Assembly: GCA_011947345.1 (NCBI GenBank)
Contig: JAAVTG010000034.1
Coordinates: 62,001-126,000, forward strand
Source: Phytophthora quininea
Lineage: Eukaryota > Oomycota > Peronosporomycetes > Peronosporales > Peronosporaceae
DNA length: 64,000 nucleotides
Direction of reading: 5' to 3'
Made by a program: the position numbers and the translations under genes. The notes below the pieces were generated by a model. That model was not told the origin of the DNA. It saw nothing but the letters and a program-made list of their open reading frames with translations, and made no database searches. Below, one piece after another: positions 42,920 through 54,357 of the stretch; within the stretch, counting starts at the first letter, position 1; every line of letters starts with the position of its first letter.

Positions 42920-45297
42920 CTAAATCTCTCCTTCGCTCATTTCCGAGTCTTTGGACAACCGAACGTCTGAGCCAGACTCTCGGTCGAAGAACTCGTCGGT
43001 GTTGCCCCTCGACCGAGTGGCGAAGCTGTCGTTGCTGAAAGCGCTCGGCAAGCTGTCGATGCTGTTGCTCGGGTAGCTGTCGATGCTGCTGTGGAATGAC
43101 TCGGAGTACTCGAAGTGGTTTCGGGCAGCGCCGTCACGTCGAACAGTTGGCTGCTGATCCTGTACGCGTCTTCGTCTTGTGACGTTATTGACGACTCCAT
43201 GGACGAGTTGTAGACGGAGAAGTCGCTGCTGGTGCTGTCGGATCGAGTGGTGGAGCGTGACGTCGGTCGCGAGTCGGTGGCCGAAGTGACCGACGATGAA
43301 CGCTGCGATCCGCGGGCTTGAGACGAAGCCACGGTCTCTAGTCTCGTCGGGAACATTGGCATCGGCATCGACCGTTGACTTGACGTTACCGAAGGCGCAA
43401 TACTGCCGAGAGACGCCGAGCTGGCGTCCGAGTAGACCGAGTTGGACCGATACGTACTAGAGGACGTTGCAGACATCGTCGATGGTGCATGCTGCCGACC
43501 GATGAACGAGTCGTAGTCGTCACCTTGGCCGGAGCTTTCGGTCGGCGTGTCGACCGAAGCGATACTGTCTAAACGATTTGACCTGTTGAAAGCTTGAGCC
43601 GCGGACCCAGCGATGAGCTCTGCGGTTCGACTACGAGGTCGGTCTAGGGAGTTGTTCGACGGCATGGTCACGGCGATCTCATCCCGCGGCGTTAACGGGT
43701 CAGTGACGAAGTTGCCTTCGGACTCGCCAGTGGATCGCGCTACAGTCACACGGTTCCGACGGAAGAACGAGTCCAACATACGCTGCTGTGAACTGCCGCG
43801 AGACCGCTTGGCGGCACGCACGGCTCGAACGTGGTGCATGTGCGCGAAAAAGATTGACGCTGACACGACGCACACCGCGCCGACGATAACCAGAGCGAGC
43901 TTCCAACCACCAAAAGAACTGGAATTGCCGGAGGATGTCGAGCTGTGCTGCGCTGATCCACCGTCGTTTTTATCATGGTCGTTGTAGTTGTTTTTAGAGT
44001 TCGTGTTGCTGGTATCGCTGTTGTCGACGTCATCCGAGCCGATAGGCGACAGCGTGATCTGGCCAGGGAACCCCGTGTTGTTGCTTGCCGAGTCACTAGT
44101 CTTGCCAGTTGAGGAGTCCGTCGAACCCGGAGCAGGCGAAGAAGTTATAGAACCCGCGGCTGAAGATCCTGACGCCGATGCTGTTGAACCTGTTGATGAG
44201 GTCGATGAACTGGACGAAGAGGAAGCCGCGGGTTGAGGCATGACAGGTGCCGGAGAAACAGGTTGAGGCATGACAGGTGCCGGAGAAACAGTAACAACCT
44301 CAGCGGGTGTCGCCGTTGTTGCCGTTGGAGCCTTAGTCGTTGACGTGGGTGTGGTTGTCGGCGTAGAGGTCGCCGCTGCGGGAGTACTTGTCGGAGTTGC
44401 AACAGGTGCGGCAGTGGTAGCGACTGGGGCTGCCGTGGTGGTGGCCGGTGCTGCTGTTGGAGCGTCAGTCACGGGTGCCGCTGTAGTTGCAACTGGAGCA
44501 GCGGTCGTGGCGACTGGAGCTGCCGTCGTGGCTACTGGGGCTGCCGTTGTAGCTACTGGGGCTGCCGTCGTGGCTACTGGAGCTGCCGTTGTAGCTACTG
44601 GGGCTGCCGTCGTGGCTACTGGAGCTGCCGTCGTAGCTACTGGAGCTGCCGTCGTAGCTACTGGGGCTGCCGTCGTGGCTACTGGAGCTGCAGTGGTGGC
44701 TACTGGGGCTGTCGTCGTAGCTACTGGAGCTGCAGTGGTGGCTACCGGAGCTGCAGTTGGCGCCTGGGTAGTGGCGGCCGGAGCAATTGTTGTGGCAGCA
44801 GGAGCCGCTGTCGCAACTGGTGTGGTTGTTGCCGTAGCTGGGGCTGTCGTAGGGGCCTCAGTGGCGGCGGGCGCTGCCGTTGGCGCTTGCGTCGCTGCTG
44901 CTGCATCCGTTGCTGTGGGCTGAGTCGTCGATGGTGCTGTGCTCGGCGGCGTCACTGTGTAAGTAGCCGCTGGCGCCTCAGTGCTTGCCGGGGCATCGGT
45001 ACTTGCTGGGGCTTCTGTACTCGTCGGCGGTGCTTTCGTGCTAGTCGGTGTCGGGGCTGTTGTCATTGGGGCCGCTGCTGGTGGTTCTGCGGGCTCCACC
45101 GTCGCCGGGGCCGAGTCTGCTGACGCCGAGTCCGACGCATCTGTCGAGGCAAAATCCGCCGGCCCCACCGTCGCAGCGTCCGGTCTGGAAGCTGCCGTCT
45201 GCGCCATCACCACACTGGACCCCATCACGAGCAGTACGGTGACCACAAGCAACGACGTTCGGTGGCGCACTCCACGACATCGTCTGGAGTGCCTCAT
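42920..45297 (-). CDS. secreted/transmembrane Thr/Ala-rich mucin-like protein
   Basis: The ATG is at 45297; an upstream TTG is not needed. The signal peptide is TSLLVVTVLLVMGSSVVMAQ. A long Ala/Thr/Pro/Val ectodomain follows with at least fourteen near-perfect APVATTA heptads, then a Ser-rich stalk, one transmembrane helix (KLALVIVGAVCVVSASIFFAHM, about 43850-43915) and a Ser-rich cytoplasmic tail. As written the frame ends at 42937. One base appears lost in the G-run 43123-43125; the alternative frame then reads HFEYSESFHSSIDS and ends SKDSEMSEGEI with a stop at 42920-42922, a more natural tail. Restored length 792. It is a cell-surface protein probably O-glycosylated on the repeats, with the same layout as the gene at 26.8 kb. 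Confidence 0.72.
44400..44760 (-). repeat. 21-bp coding minisatellite (APVATTA heptads)
   Basis: Tandem 21-bp units with silent variation at third positions (GTC/GTT/GTA, ACT/ACC) encode APVATTA or close variants, interrupted once by VTDAPTAAPATTT. Such arrays change copy number between strains and alter surface length. Confidence 0.85.
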
Positions 45298-45303
45298 GAA
45301 CAA

Positions 45304-46268
45304 GACCTAGAGCTATCGGAGAGGGAAATGGGGAGAATATACTGCCGCCGGCAGTTAGTTGGTCCTGGTAATCGATGTCCGTCCGGTCGACACCGAGGCG
45401 ATTGCGGAGCCCAGGTGCCCGTGAATATCCGCCAGGGATTTACGAAATGGGCAAGTCCGACGTCGCCAACGCTTGGTGACCAGTTCCGCCAGCTGGACCG
45501 TCGATGGGATTCCACGGTCGCGACCAACAGCAGGTGCTGTCCAGCTCGCGTGCGCTGCTTTTGCCGCAGTCGCGGGGGCTGGCCGAGTTCTCGTCGGGCT
45601 GTTGCTAAAGGAGACTGAAGGCTTGAGCGCCTTTGCGGGCAGTTGAGACCGGCAGGAAACTAAGAAAACCACCTGGTGGCTGCAGCATGACGCTCGGCGA
45701 TACAGTTCGAGAGAGCTCGCGAGTCTCACATGCACTCAAAACAGCTGATGTGGTCGCATCGTGGCAAAGTTTGTGCTCTGGCCGGGGCTTTCGTTCGCAC
45801 GGTGTTGGAAAGCCGACAAACACCCGCCGACATCGTCATCAACTCACAGCAGTCGAGCCACAGAAATTATCTTTCGAGCTCAACGACGGAGCTCGATCGT
45901 GTGGACCATGACAATGTCCGCCAAAGGTTTCCCACCGAGACGTGTCGTGTCGAAGCCTCCGACACTGCCGGCGGCAATGGCAGTCCCCACCCCATCCCAA
46001 AAGAGCTGGCGGATCAGTCCTTGCCAACGTAGACGTTGCAACTGGCCAAAGAGCACCGCATCGTTCGACTCGACCTTGGAGGACGTGGTAGACACATTAC
46101 AAGGCTGAGGCTCACCGGACCCATCTCGACCGACTTGAGCCTCTGCTAACGAGACGTTGCAAACGCAGCGGGGTCGTGTCCACAAGGTATTGCATTGCAA
46201 ATGCAGTAGCTACGGGTTCGGCGGACGCTACGAAATGTGTCTGCAACCTGTCCTCATTACGGTTAGAA
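45304..46268. other. intergenic region with an ORF of unclear status
   Basis: About 960 bp between the AP-2 alpha 3' end and the mucin-like gene start, both minus strand. A minus-strand frame 45880-46200 has protein-like composition (LFGQLQRLRWQGLIRQLFWDG ... IVMVHTIELRR) but no ATG. It might be an exon or chance. Confidence 0.3.
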
Positions 46269-49246
46269 TTACACTTGAAGCAGCATCTTGAGGCAGTTCT
46301 TGGTGGCGACGCTCACGTCGCGGTGCACAGCGCGCACGCGGACACGGTAGGCGTTGCCGTCGCTGCCTTCCAGCCGCACGAGACAGCCCACCGACATCTT
46401 CTCGCCGTTCGGAGCCACCGCTCCTATTCGGAACGTCGCTGCGCCAGACAAACTGCCGCTCGCCTGCGAGTCGAGACCGTCGACCATCGCGAACTTGAGG
46501 TTCGTGCTGAGCCACTCGCGAGCTTGACCCAGATCCATCTTGCTCGCGGCCGGGATCACTTCCTGCTGCTCGCGGTCCTGACCTTCAAGTGCATTCCACC
46601 GCTGCAAGAAGGCGTCGCCATTCACAGCCACCGGGTCCATGAAACTCGTCGCTTGACACGGCAGTGCAATCCGGTACGAGTAGCTGGTGCCGTTCCGGGT
46701 GAAGTTCACGCTCATCTTCGGCGGCTCCGTGAACGGCGCCATCGCTTCGATCATGATCTGTTGCTTGGCCTGCTGCTTCGGCGCGAGTTGTGAAGGCACC
46801 TCGTCAGCCTGCACGCGGAATAAGTTGCCCGTGTCAAGCTGCACCGAGAATCCGCCGAGGTTGTCTGCAGTCTTGTTGCCGAAAAACAAGTTGATTCGGC
46901 CCTGGGAGCCGCGATATTCGTGCTTGGCGCCAATCTGCAGCACGTCGGTCTCGACTAGCACGCCTTGCGGGTTTAACATGAGTGCACGAGCCCAAGTCGC
47001 AATCTGCGGAGTCAACGACGAGTCTAGACCCACCGGTTTGCCGCCACCGCCGCCGCCACCGCCCATTCCACCGAAGATATCCCCAAGGTCTGAAGACACG
47101 GGGTTGGGACTGCGAACCGCGTCCTGCCCCGGCATGTCGAATGGTGACGAGGTTTTCGACGGCACGGGGTCGTCTAGAGACAGCAAGTCGACTGCTTGAG
47201 CTGCTGCCGGTTGTTCCGCACCACGAGCCTGTCCGCGAGGCGACACAGGAGTGTCATCTGGAATCGGCGCACCGTCACCGCCGGCCGCAGCAGCCTTCTG
47301 CTGGTTGCGAAGACGCACAATCAGGCCGGACTCGCGGTTCTCTGGGAACACTGGCATGGGCTCTAGGACAGCACGAAGCACTTCCTCACCGTTCGGTGAG
47401 TTTGCGCACAGCTGACGCAGGGCCAAATACTCGCAGGCTCGTTGCTGAATTTCCAGGTTCATGTTGCTGGCAGCCTTGGCTAGCACGCCGTGAACGGTCG
47501 TGCGGAGTTCTTCGTACAGGTTGTCCATCTTGACAAACGCTGTCAACAGTACCCCTTTCGTGGGCACACTAGCGTCGATGTAGTGTTGGTGAAGCACCTC
47601 GAACTGGCGCGTGCCGCTCATGCTGGCATCGTCACAGAGCAAGTAGCCGAACTCGCCCAACACATACGCGCCAAACTTGGTCGTGGTCTCGTCCACGTAG
47701 CGCGGCTCCATCGCCTTGAACATTTGCTCAGCAGCGTATCGCTGCAGCTCCTCGCGGTTGGTGACGATCTGCACCACGCGGTGCCAAACGGCGTCCGGTA
47801 CTTCACTACCGGCGATCGTCAGCAGTTGGAGTACGGTGTCGACATACCAGCGCAAGTCTCGAGCGTATTTCTCGGCCAAGATAGCAGCCTTTAGCACAAT
47901 CTCCTCGCGGATGCCACTAACGGGGCCTGAAGTGGGCACGGTGCTAACGTTGCGCTCTGCGACGGCCAAATAGTTGACGAGTTCGCCCACGATTTCTTGG
48001 GCATTGGTCGAGTCGCACATTGCGAACAGCAAGTCCAGCGCGCGACGACGCACCGACGGATCGGCGTCTTTGAGCGAGAACAACACCGTCTCCTGGTGCT
48101 GCTTGACCGACGAGGCATCGCCATCGAGACGCACCATCCTGAACATCGAGTCCAAGCCGACATAGCGAATGTTGGGCTCCGTGACCGAGATGAAGCGAGC
48201 GAGTAGAGCAACTGCCTGTTCACGGAGTTTAGCGGCCGAACTCTCGCTGTCACCACCAGGTTTACCGCGAGCGATCACGAGGTTCACGGCCTCGATCAGC
48301 ACCGAGTAGGCCGCATTGTTCTTGGCACTTTTACCGGGCGGTGTGCGCGCTAGCACTCGACGTAGCGTCTCGTTCAGCATCTCGTTGAGTCTTCCGTCGG
48401 CCTCGGCATCCAGAGCGCCGTTCGCATGGAACTGCTGCAGGATACGAAGCAACTTGACCTGCAGCCACGGACACGGCGTGTTGTAGTACATGTAGTCTCT
48501 CGGGCAGTTCTTGTGCGTCACAAGAGCGTTCAGCCGCTCAATACACGGCTCCACCAGTGATCGGAACGACTCCGGATGGAGAGACATCGACGTCTGCAGC
48601 AAACTCGCCGCGGAGGTGACGACGCCCAAATGGGACTCGTTCATGAGTTCTTTCAATCGATTCTCCATGTCTTCGACCGGTAGCAGCTCTGGGTTCTCTG
48701 GCAGTAGTCGACGTGCGCACAGAGCCGCTTTCTTGCGGACGTGGGCGATACTGGACGAACTGGTGAGCAAAGCTGCCACGTCAGGGCCCATGGTCTCACT
48801 TAAGTCGGCGCCACCCAAGTTGGCGACGCAGCAAAGTGCAAGACACTGCGAACTAGCCTCTCGGGCTTTCAGGTCGTTGCGGATGGAGTTGATGACGAGC
48901 GTCATGAGCTCGTCCGACGCTTTGAGCAGGATGGAGCAGCCCAGATAGCCCAGACACTTCTCTGAGTACTTGGTGCCGGACACGAGACTGATGATCTGCA
49001 CGTGGCCAAAGTCCACGTCGTAGCCCAACATGTAGATGTAGATGAGCTTCCACGCGTACTTCTTGCGGTCGTAGGACTGCAACGCCGGCCCGCCACTGCC
49101 CAGTCCGGATCCACCGGATGTCTGCGTGAACTTTGCCGGATCTTGCCCAGCTCTTTATCCACGCGCTTCTGCTCCTCTTCGCGAGAAGTGCAGGCGCGCA
49201 ACTCGCTGATGAAGTTGTTGAGCCCGCGGGCACTAAACATCGCCAT
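46269..49246 (-). CDS. AP-2 complex subunit alpha (alpha-adaptin)
   Basis: The ATG is at 49246 (MFSARGLNNFISELRACTSREEEQKRV). One base is missing in the T-run 49132-49134 (KIRQ|KFTQTSGG); restoring it gives an intronless 992-residue frame, the usual length. Domains: adaptin N-terminal trunk (about residues 30-600; YDRKKYAWKLIYIYMLGYDVDFGH); hinge with a clathrin box-like LLSLDD and a poly-Gly segment; and C-terminal appendage (VLQIGAKHEYRGSQGRINLFFGNKTADNL ... FAMVDGLDSQ ... NCLKMLLQV). It links clathrin, PtdIns(4,5)P2 and cargo at the plasma membrane in endocytosis. Because AP-2 alpha is broadly conserved and the rest is undamaged, the frameshift is probably a sequence error. Confidence 0.93.
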
Positions 49247-49365
49247 GGTGCTAGGGCTTCTCGATGCTTGGAGACTTTCGGAGTGAGCAGTCGCCGCTGG
49301 AAGATCGTGCGGACACGACCGTCGCAAAGTCGTGGCATGGCAACATCCATCCGGTATGCGATTGA

Positions 49366-49965
49366 TTGACCTTGATGTTGTCAAGTATCTGTTCTCTTTG
49401 GCTGCCGGACACGGTCATCTCGAAGTCGTCCAGTGGTTGTTCGATCGTGGGGGCAATGAACATGACAATGTGTCTGCTGCGATAAATGCTGCTATGGATA
49501 CCTAGTCAAGTGGTTCGATGAGCATTTCCATGATCAATTCACACCTCAAGTCAAGGACAAAGCTGCTCGATAAGGTCATCTACACGTAGTGAAGTGCATG
49601 AAATTCGGCCTGAAGGTTGCTTGGCAAACGCAATAGACTCTGTGGGATGACTGGACATCATCAAGTGGCTCCATGAGAACCAACATGAAGGCTGCACAAC
49701 AAAAACTATGGACGGCACCGCTAGTAACGGCCATTTTGAAGTTGTGAAATGCTCTCTAAACGAAGGATGCACTGAAGAGGCCATGAAATTTGCCGACTGG
49801 AACGGGTATGTCGATGGTGTTTGCTTTCTTTTGACAATGGATTTAGTCAGGCCTATGGTAAGAAATTTCGACATGCGGCAGATCACGGACAGTTCACAAT
49901 GGTCAAAGTGGTGGTGCAAGAGGAGAGCTCGTATGCCTTATCGAGAGTGTGTTTTGAAGATATGA
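49366..49965 (+). pseudogene. ankyrin-like repeat pseudogene (5' segment)
   Basis: LDVVKYLFSLAAGHGHLEVVQWLFDRGGNE (49366-49460), VKWFDEHFHDQFTPQVKDKAA, and GSMRTNMKAA / ASNGHFEVVKC-type repeats follow in changing frames with stops (49503, 49574, 49627). It resembles the family member at 51.2-52.8 kb and is separated from it by a LINE fragment. Confidence 0.55.
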
Positions 49966-50039
49966 GGGGGGCTTCGATTACCGATTATTTGTGAGTTCTC
50001 AATCTGCGGTGTTAAATCTAATCTACTAAGGTCTGGAAT

Positions 50040-51200
50040 GCAGCGCTAGAGCGTTGGGCAATGTCGAACGTATCGGAGGCGAAATAGGTCTGGGTTGCAG
50101 TTGATGAAGTTGCCGAAGTGTGACGTTTGCTTTAGTTGGCGCAGAATGGTGTGATACTGCTCGTGTAGATTGCTGTCTGCGGTTCTAAGGCCTCTGCGGA
50201 CGTGTGCTCCAAATGTTGCATATATCGCGGCCAGAGCTGTCGTTTTGGGTCCTGGACTGCCGTCTTCAAAGCATATCCTGTTGCGTTCAGTCCAGCGATG
50301 GTGGAGAACTATGCATCGTAGCATATTCCAGAGAATAATTAATATGTCCCGGTGTTGCTTCCAATGTTGTACGACTCGGAGTTTGTGCGGGAGTACAACC
50401 AAGGTCCATGTGAGTGGTCCGACGAAAAATATCTCCCAATCAGACCAAATCAAGGACCATATTGCCGCTGAGGGAGGACATTCCAAGAAGAGATGTTGTG
50501 AAGTCTCAATCGACGAGCACGCTGGGAGCTGACATTGTTGAGCTAAGGGGTCATGTTTCAACAGGAACCAAAGTCTGGATTTCACTGGAAGTAGTCGGAA
50601 TGCGACTCGCATCTGGAGGTCGTCGTAGACCGGCAGCAGTTCCTGACGGTGTTCCCGACTGAACTCCAGATATTTTTACGTCCGTTGTTGTCGTCTGAAG
50701 GTCTCGACGGATCGGGTGTTCATCGAGCTGTAAGATTGGCTGTTCGAATATGTTTTGAAGAGCCCGCTTTCGTATCGTAGGGAAGGCATAGTATTTTTCT
50801 GCTACCTTAACACCAGCTACTGGTACGAATAACGAGGCGGGTGGAGAGAGCCCTTGCGTGGCTGTAACCCGCTGAAGTTTTTGGGTCAGTTCTCTGAATG
50901 TGACGCCTAGCAGTTTTTTTTGCTGGCAGATGGGGTAGATATTTGAGCTGGGGTCCAAGTTTTGCCTGAGAAATTCCTCCTTCGAGGGCCAGCCGTGCTC
51001 ATCGTGAATATCCGCCAAACATTCGTAACAAGCTCGCCGCGCCAATTGTAGCCTGAAGCTTCTAGCTGGCTCAGCAACTGCCAGCAGGCATCAAAAATGT
51101 CCTGAACGGGATTGGTAGTGGAGGGTTTGAAGATATGATGAAGAAGCTCTTTTCTAATATGCTGAAGAGGACGGCCGTGGGTTCCACGCAATCCGCTGAG
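50040..51200 (-). mobile_element. LINE D: non-LTR element C-terminal fragment
   Basis: The minus-strand frames 50551-51045 and 50046-50612 encode an ORF2 tail: PVKSRLWFLLKHDPLAQQCQLPACSSIETSQHLFLECPPSAAIWSLIW holds the Cys/His motif. It is more diverged from LINEs A-C than they are from each other. It separates two ankyrin-like segments. I could not find a convincing target duplication. Confidence 0.7.
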
Positions 51201-51239
51201 GATTTACCCCGCCTTTGCGTACTGTCGACCTCTCTGACT

Positions 51240-52830
51240 GGAGATCGCGGTAAGCCGTGGATACCAGAGCTCGGCTCGGCGCTTTCTGGCAGGTAAATCT
51301 GCCTCGGATATCGAGAGTTACTTTAAAATCTGCAGTCAATGTGAGAACTGGACTTTGCTACGATGGCTGTTGGAGAATGGTTTTGAGCCCAGCACCACGA
51401 CTGCTAGAGATCTACTCGAGAACCAAATACAGGCGGCGAGCAATGTGGAGCTGGCGTGGTGGTTGTCGGAAAATATTCGAGTGGATATCGTCTGCATTGT
51501 GTTACTCAAGCCATGGGGAAACTGGCGAGAATTAGTACTGTGGGTGTTCGATCGTGCTTCATTTAAGCAAGAAACGTCTCGCACTGCCATTCGAGATGTT
51601 CACAATCAATCGTCCTCGGGAATGAAACTCTGGGTAGCTGAGAACGATCCCGAGTTTGTGAAGGTATTTCCCCACGCCATCTTGCCTGATTGGAAGCAGA
51701 GTGCAGCTAGTGGTGGCCATGCTCACATCTTGAATGAGGAGAGGCAGGATGATCGGAGGCCGTGGAAATCGGACTTTGATTTGTCACCGGACGATGCAGC
51801 AGGACATGGGCATAGGCATCCCTTACACTTGCTGCACACTAATTCTCGTCGGCGCTTCTCACCTAGCACTATGGATGAAGCTGCCCAAAGCGGGTATTTG
51901 GAGATCGTGCAGTGGTTGAATCAGAGTTGGCCCGAAACCCGATCTCAAAGAGCTACATACCTCACAACGAAGAACGGTCATTTAGAAGTCTTGCAGTGGT
52001 TGCTACAAAATACCGAGGGCTCATCACCACAATTACAATGGAGTGCTCGATATGTGCAGGTCAACTTGATATCGTCAAGTGGCTGCATCAGTATCAAGGC
52101 TGCCTCAGTATCAAGACGGCAAGTACAAAATGGAGGACCTTTATATTAGCAGTTCTGCCGCTGGCGGGCATCTTGGTGTGATTGGGTGGCTGCCTGACCA
52201 TTGTGACATACCAAGTTCACAATGGACTGTGCAGTGTGCAGATCGTAGTGGGAATCTTGCCTTAGCGCAATGGTTCCACAACCATTTTAGTGACCACTTC
52301 ACAAGGAACGTGATGCACGAAGGAGTTCGAGGAGGTCATTAGATGTGGTGAAGTGGCTGCACGAAAACCGTAGCGAAGGTTGTACGACCGAAGCAATGGA
52401 CACTGCATCGCGTGATGGTCGTCTTGATATCGTGCAGTGGCTTCATGAGAATCATGATGAAGGCTGCACAGCTGAGGCAATGAACTTGGCCGCTCGTTTC
52501 GGCCATCTGGAGGTTGTCAAGTGGCTATGTGAACACCGAGCGGAGCGCTGCACTGATCAAGGTTTGTTTCAAGCTGCTTGGCATGGACACGCCGCCGAGG
52601 TTTGCTTTCTTTACGACGACAACATTAGTCGATATCTTAGCCAGGAGCTTCGAGATGCTGCAGGACGTGGACATCTTGCGATGCTAAAGGTGCTGGTTGA
52701 TGAAAAGGGCTCGAAATTAACAGCGCCAGTGAGACTTTCGAGTCGAGTTCATGCATTACCGGTACACGATCTACTTTCTACAGCGAGGATTTCCGAGCTT
52801 GGTTCAACTCTTCTTTGCGGACAAACCTGA
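51240..52830 (+). pseudogene. ankyrin-like repeat gene, frameshifted
   Basis: Plus-strand frames 51355-52149, 52079-52342 and 52345-52830 form one series. The first part (RWLLENGFEPSTTTARDLLENQ ... VFDRASFKQETSRTAIRD) matches the minus-strand gene at 34.96-35.88 kb. The later part has clear repeats (AAQSGYLEIVQWLNQSWPE, TKNGHLEVLQWLLQNTEG, ASRDGRLDIVQWLHENHDEGC, AARFGHLEVVKWLCEHRAERC). At least two frame changes (about 52080 and 52340) break it. Because single-base errors are common here, it may be functional in the organism. Confidence 0.6.
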
Positions 52831-53669
52831 CGCTGTTGCTGTAAGATATTTAGCAGTCATTGAGCATAGTGCACTACAGTAGTGAAATGGCTGCGCTCGC
52901 AGGAAGTATTGGCTTGAATATCTAACTGACCACCCTCAGGTCGAGCTAGAATCTTCACGCACGCGGATGCCTTCACGAAATGGAAAGCACAAGAGCTAAG
53001 TGAAAACAAGAACCGACCTCGGTGGTGGGGGAATCTATATGCTGAATTAACCATCGGTTCTCGTCAATATTTGTTTTTCGTTCAGAGTCCTACGCGCAAC
53101 ACATCTGACGGCGATCGCTGATCAACGTGCTCGACACTCCGTCATGTGTCTAAAAGCTTTTGGCCAAGTCCACGAGATGTTGCTTGGACCATCCCAACTG
53201 CTCGACCAAGTCGAACGATCGTGCTGGCGAGCCAAACCGCCTGGAGTGCTCAACAGATCCCTTTGTCATCGCCTCCTCTACGAACCGGACGGGCATCGAG
53301 TGTGTGTGTGTTGATCTCAAAGTATAAGGCATAGCCTCCAGAGATATCAGGATTCTATTAGTTAGCACATAACGTCAATAGAAGACCTCTTCACACGCTG
53401 TGTGTTGATCTCATGTCGAAAAGTGCCATCGTGTAGCTGTCGTAGAGGACTGACAGTCATCCTCGTGCAGCTCTGGGCCATTCGACCAGACACAGCAGGC
53501 GTGTTGTCTTCAACGAGTTCGTGTCAAGGCCATTGCCCGTATGGTTTTCACGAAGGCTCTCGATACGTCAAGAGTGCGACGGTGTTGACTCGCTCCAGTC
53601 GAGCATGGCATGGCACCACGGAGCTCTCTCGACCCGATGAATCGATCCGAGTCTCCGCTAGTCGTCAAA
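52831..53669. other. intergenic region upstream of the Gly-rich gene
   Basis: About 840 bp. No gene seen. Its right end (53480-53670) is related to 63520-63660 upstream of the paralogous Gly-rich gene, so the promoters duplicated with the genes. Confidence 0.4.
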
Positions 53670-53684
53670 CCATTTCCCAATTGG
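53670..53684 (+). promoter_or_regulatory. oomycete Inr/FPR core promoter of Gly-rich gene 1
   Basis: CCATTTCCCAATTGG fits the oomycete initiator followed by a flanking promoter region (YCATTYYNNNWTTT-like), 74 bp before the ATG. The same block occurs before the paralogue. Confidence 0.6.
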
Positions 53685-53730
53685 CCTCGTCCGCATCACC
53701 CGCCCACCAACTCAAGGCAATCTCCAATCA

Positions 53731-53757
53731 ACTCGATCAACTCGATCAACTCGATCA
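53731..53757 (+). repeat. three tandem copies of ACTCGATCA abutting the start codon
   Basis: Three perfect 9-bp units occupy the last 27 bases of the 5' UTR and end at the ATG at 53758. The paralogue at 63.7 kb lacks them. Confidence 0.85.
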
Positions 53758-54357
53758 ATGAAGGTCTTCTCGGTTTTCGCTATCGCTATGGCGTTCGTCG
53801 CTATGACCTCGACGGCTGATGCGCAGCGTCGACTGCGGTCCGAGGCGTCAGCTGAGACGGACGCCACGGTGAGCACAGACTTCACAGCGTTGGGCTCCGG
53901 ATCAAGCTTCACGCCCGGCAACGTCGAGGCGGAGAGCAGCTTCGGCGCTCTGGACAAGGAAGGCTCCTTCTCGGGCAAACACACTGCCGGTTCCATGGGC
54001 GGTGGTGCCGGTCGCGGTAATCACGGCGGCTCGGGCCACGGCATGCAGAGTGTTGGATCGGGCGAAGGCTTCCCGCCCATGGACAGCGGTTCCTTCGGCG
54101 GTCACCAGGGCGGAGGTCACGGGTTCGGTGGGCACAAGGGCGGCTCTGGTTTCGGCGGTGGCCACTTTGGCGGCTCTGTCGGGGGTTCGTTTGGCGGCCC
54201 CGGTGCTGGTGGCTCGGGTTTCGGCGGTGGTAATTTCGGCGGATCGATCAGCGGTGGCAACTTTGGTGGATCGGTCAGTGGAGGTGAACCATCGTCGACT
54301 AACTCGGGTAAGGCTCCTGCGTCGGGTTCGGTCGCTACGAGCTCACTCTCAGCTTAA
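53758..54357 (+). CDS. secreted Gly-rich protein with RRLR after the signal peptide
   Basis: 199 residues, no intron. The signal peptide MKVFSVFAIAMAFVAMTSTADA has a predicted cut before QRR. RRLR then falls at residues 24-27, followed by an acidic SEASAETD, superficially like an RXLR region but right at the cleavage site. The rest is Gly/Ser/His-rich with FGG and GGGxFGG repeats (residues about 75-180), as in cell-wall or adhesive structural proteins. It may be an extracellular matrix or cyst-coat protein; the RXLR reading is less likely because there is no EER or effector domain. The paralogue is at 63730. An Inr/FPR lies upstream. Confidence 0.8.
   Translation: MKVFSVFAIAMAFVAMTSTADAQRRLRSEASAETDATVSTDFTALGSGSSFTPGNVEAESSFGALDKEGSFSGKHTAGSMGGGAGRGNHGGSGHGMQSVGSGEGFPPMDSGSFGGHQGGGHGFGGHKGGSGFGGGHFGGSVGGSFGGPGAGGSGFGGGNFGGSISGGNFGGSVSGGEPSSTNSGKAPASGSVATSSLSA

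Noticed and set aside
44270..44923. 217-codon plus-strand frame rich in VVATGA
   Set aside because: It is the antisense shadow of the APVATTA minisatellite; no start context or domain.
46176..46793. 205-codon plus-strand frame opposite AP-2 alpha
   Set aside because: Shadow of a strong coding gene; composition follows the complementary codons.
53758..54357. Calling the Gly-rich protein an RXLR effector because of RRLR
   Set aside because: The motif sits at the cleavage site, the spacing to the signal peptide is too short, EER is absent and the body is Gly-rich repeat.
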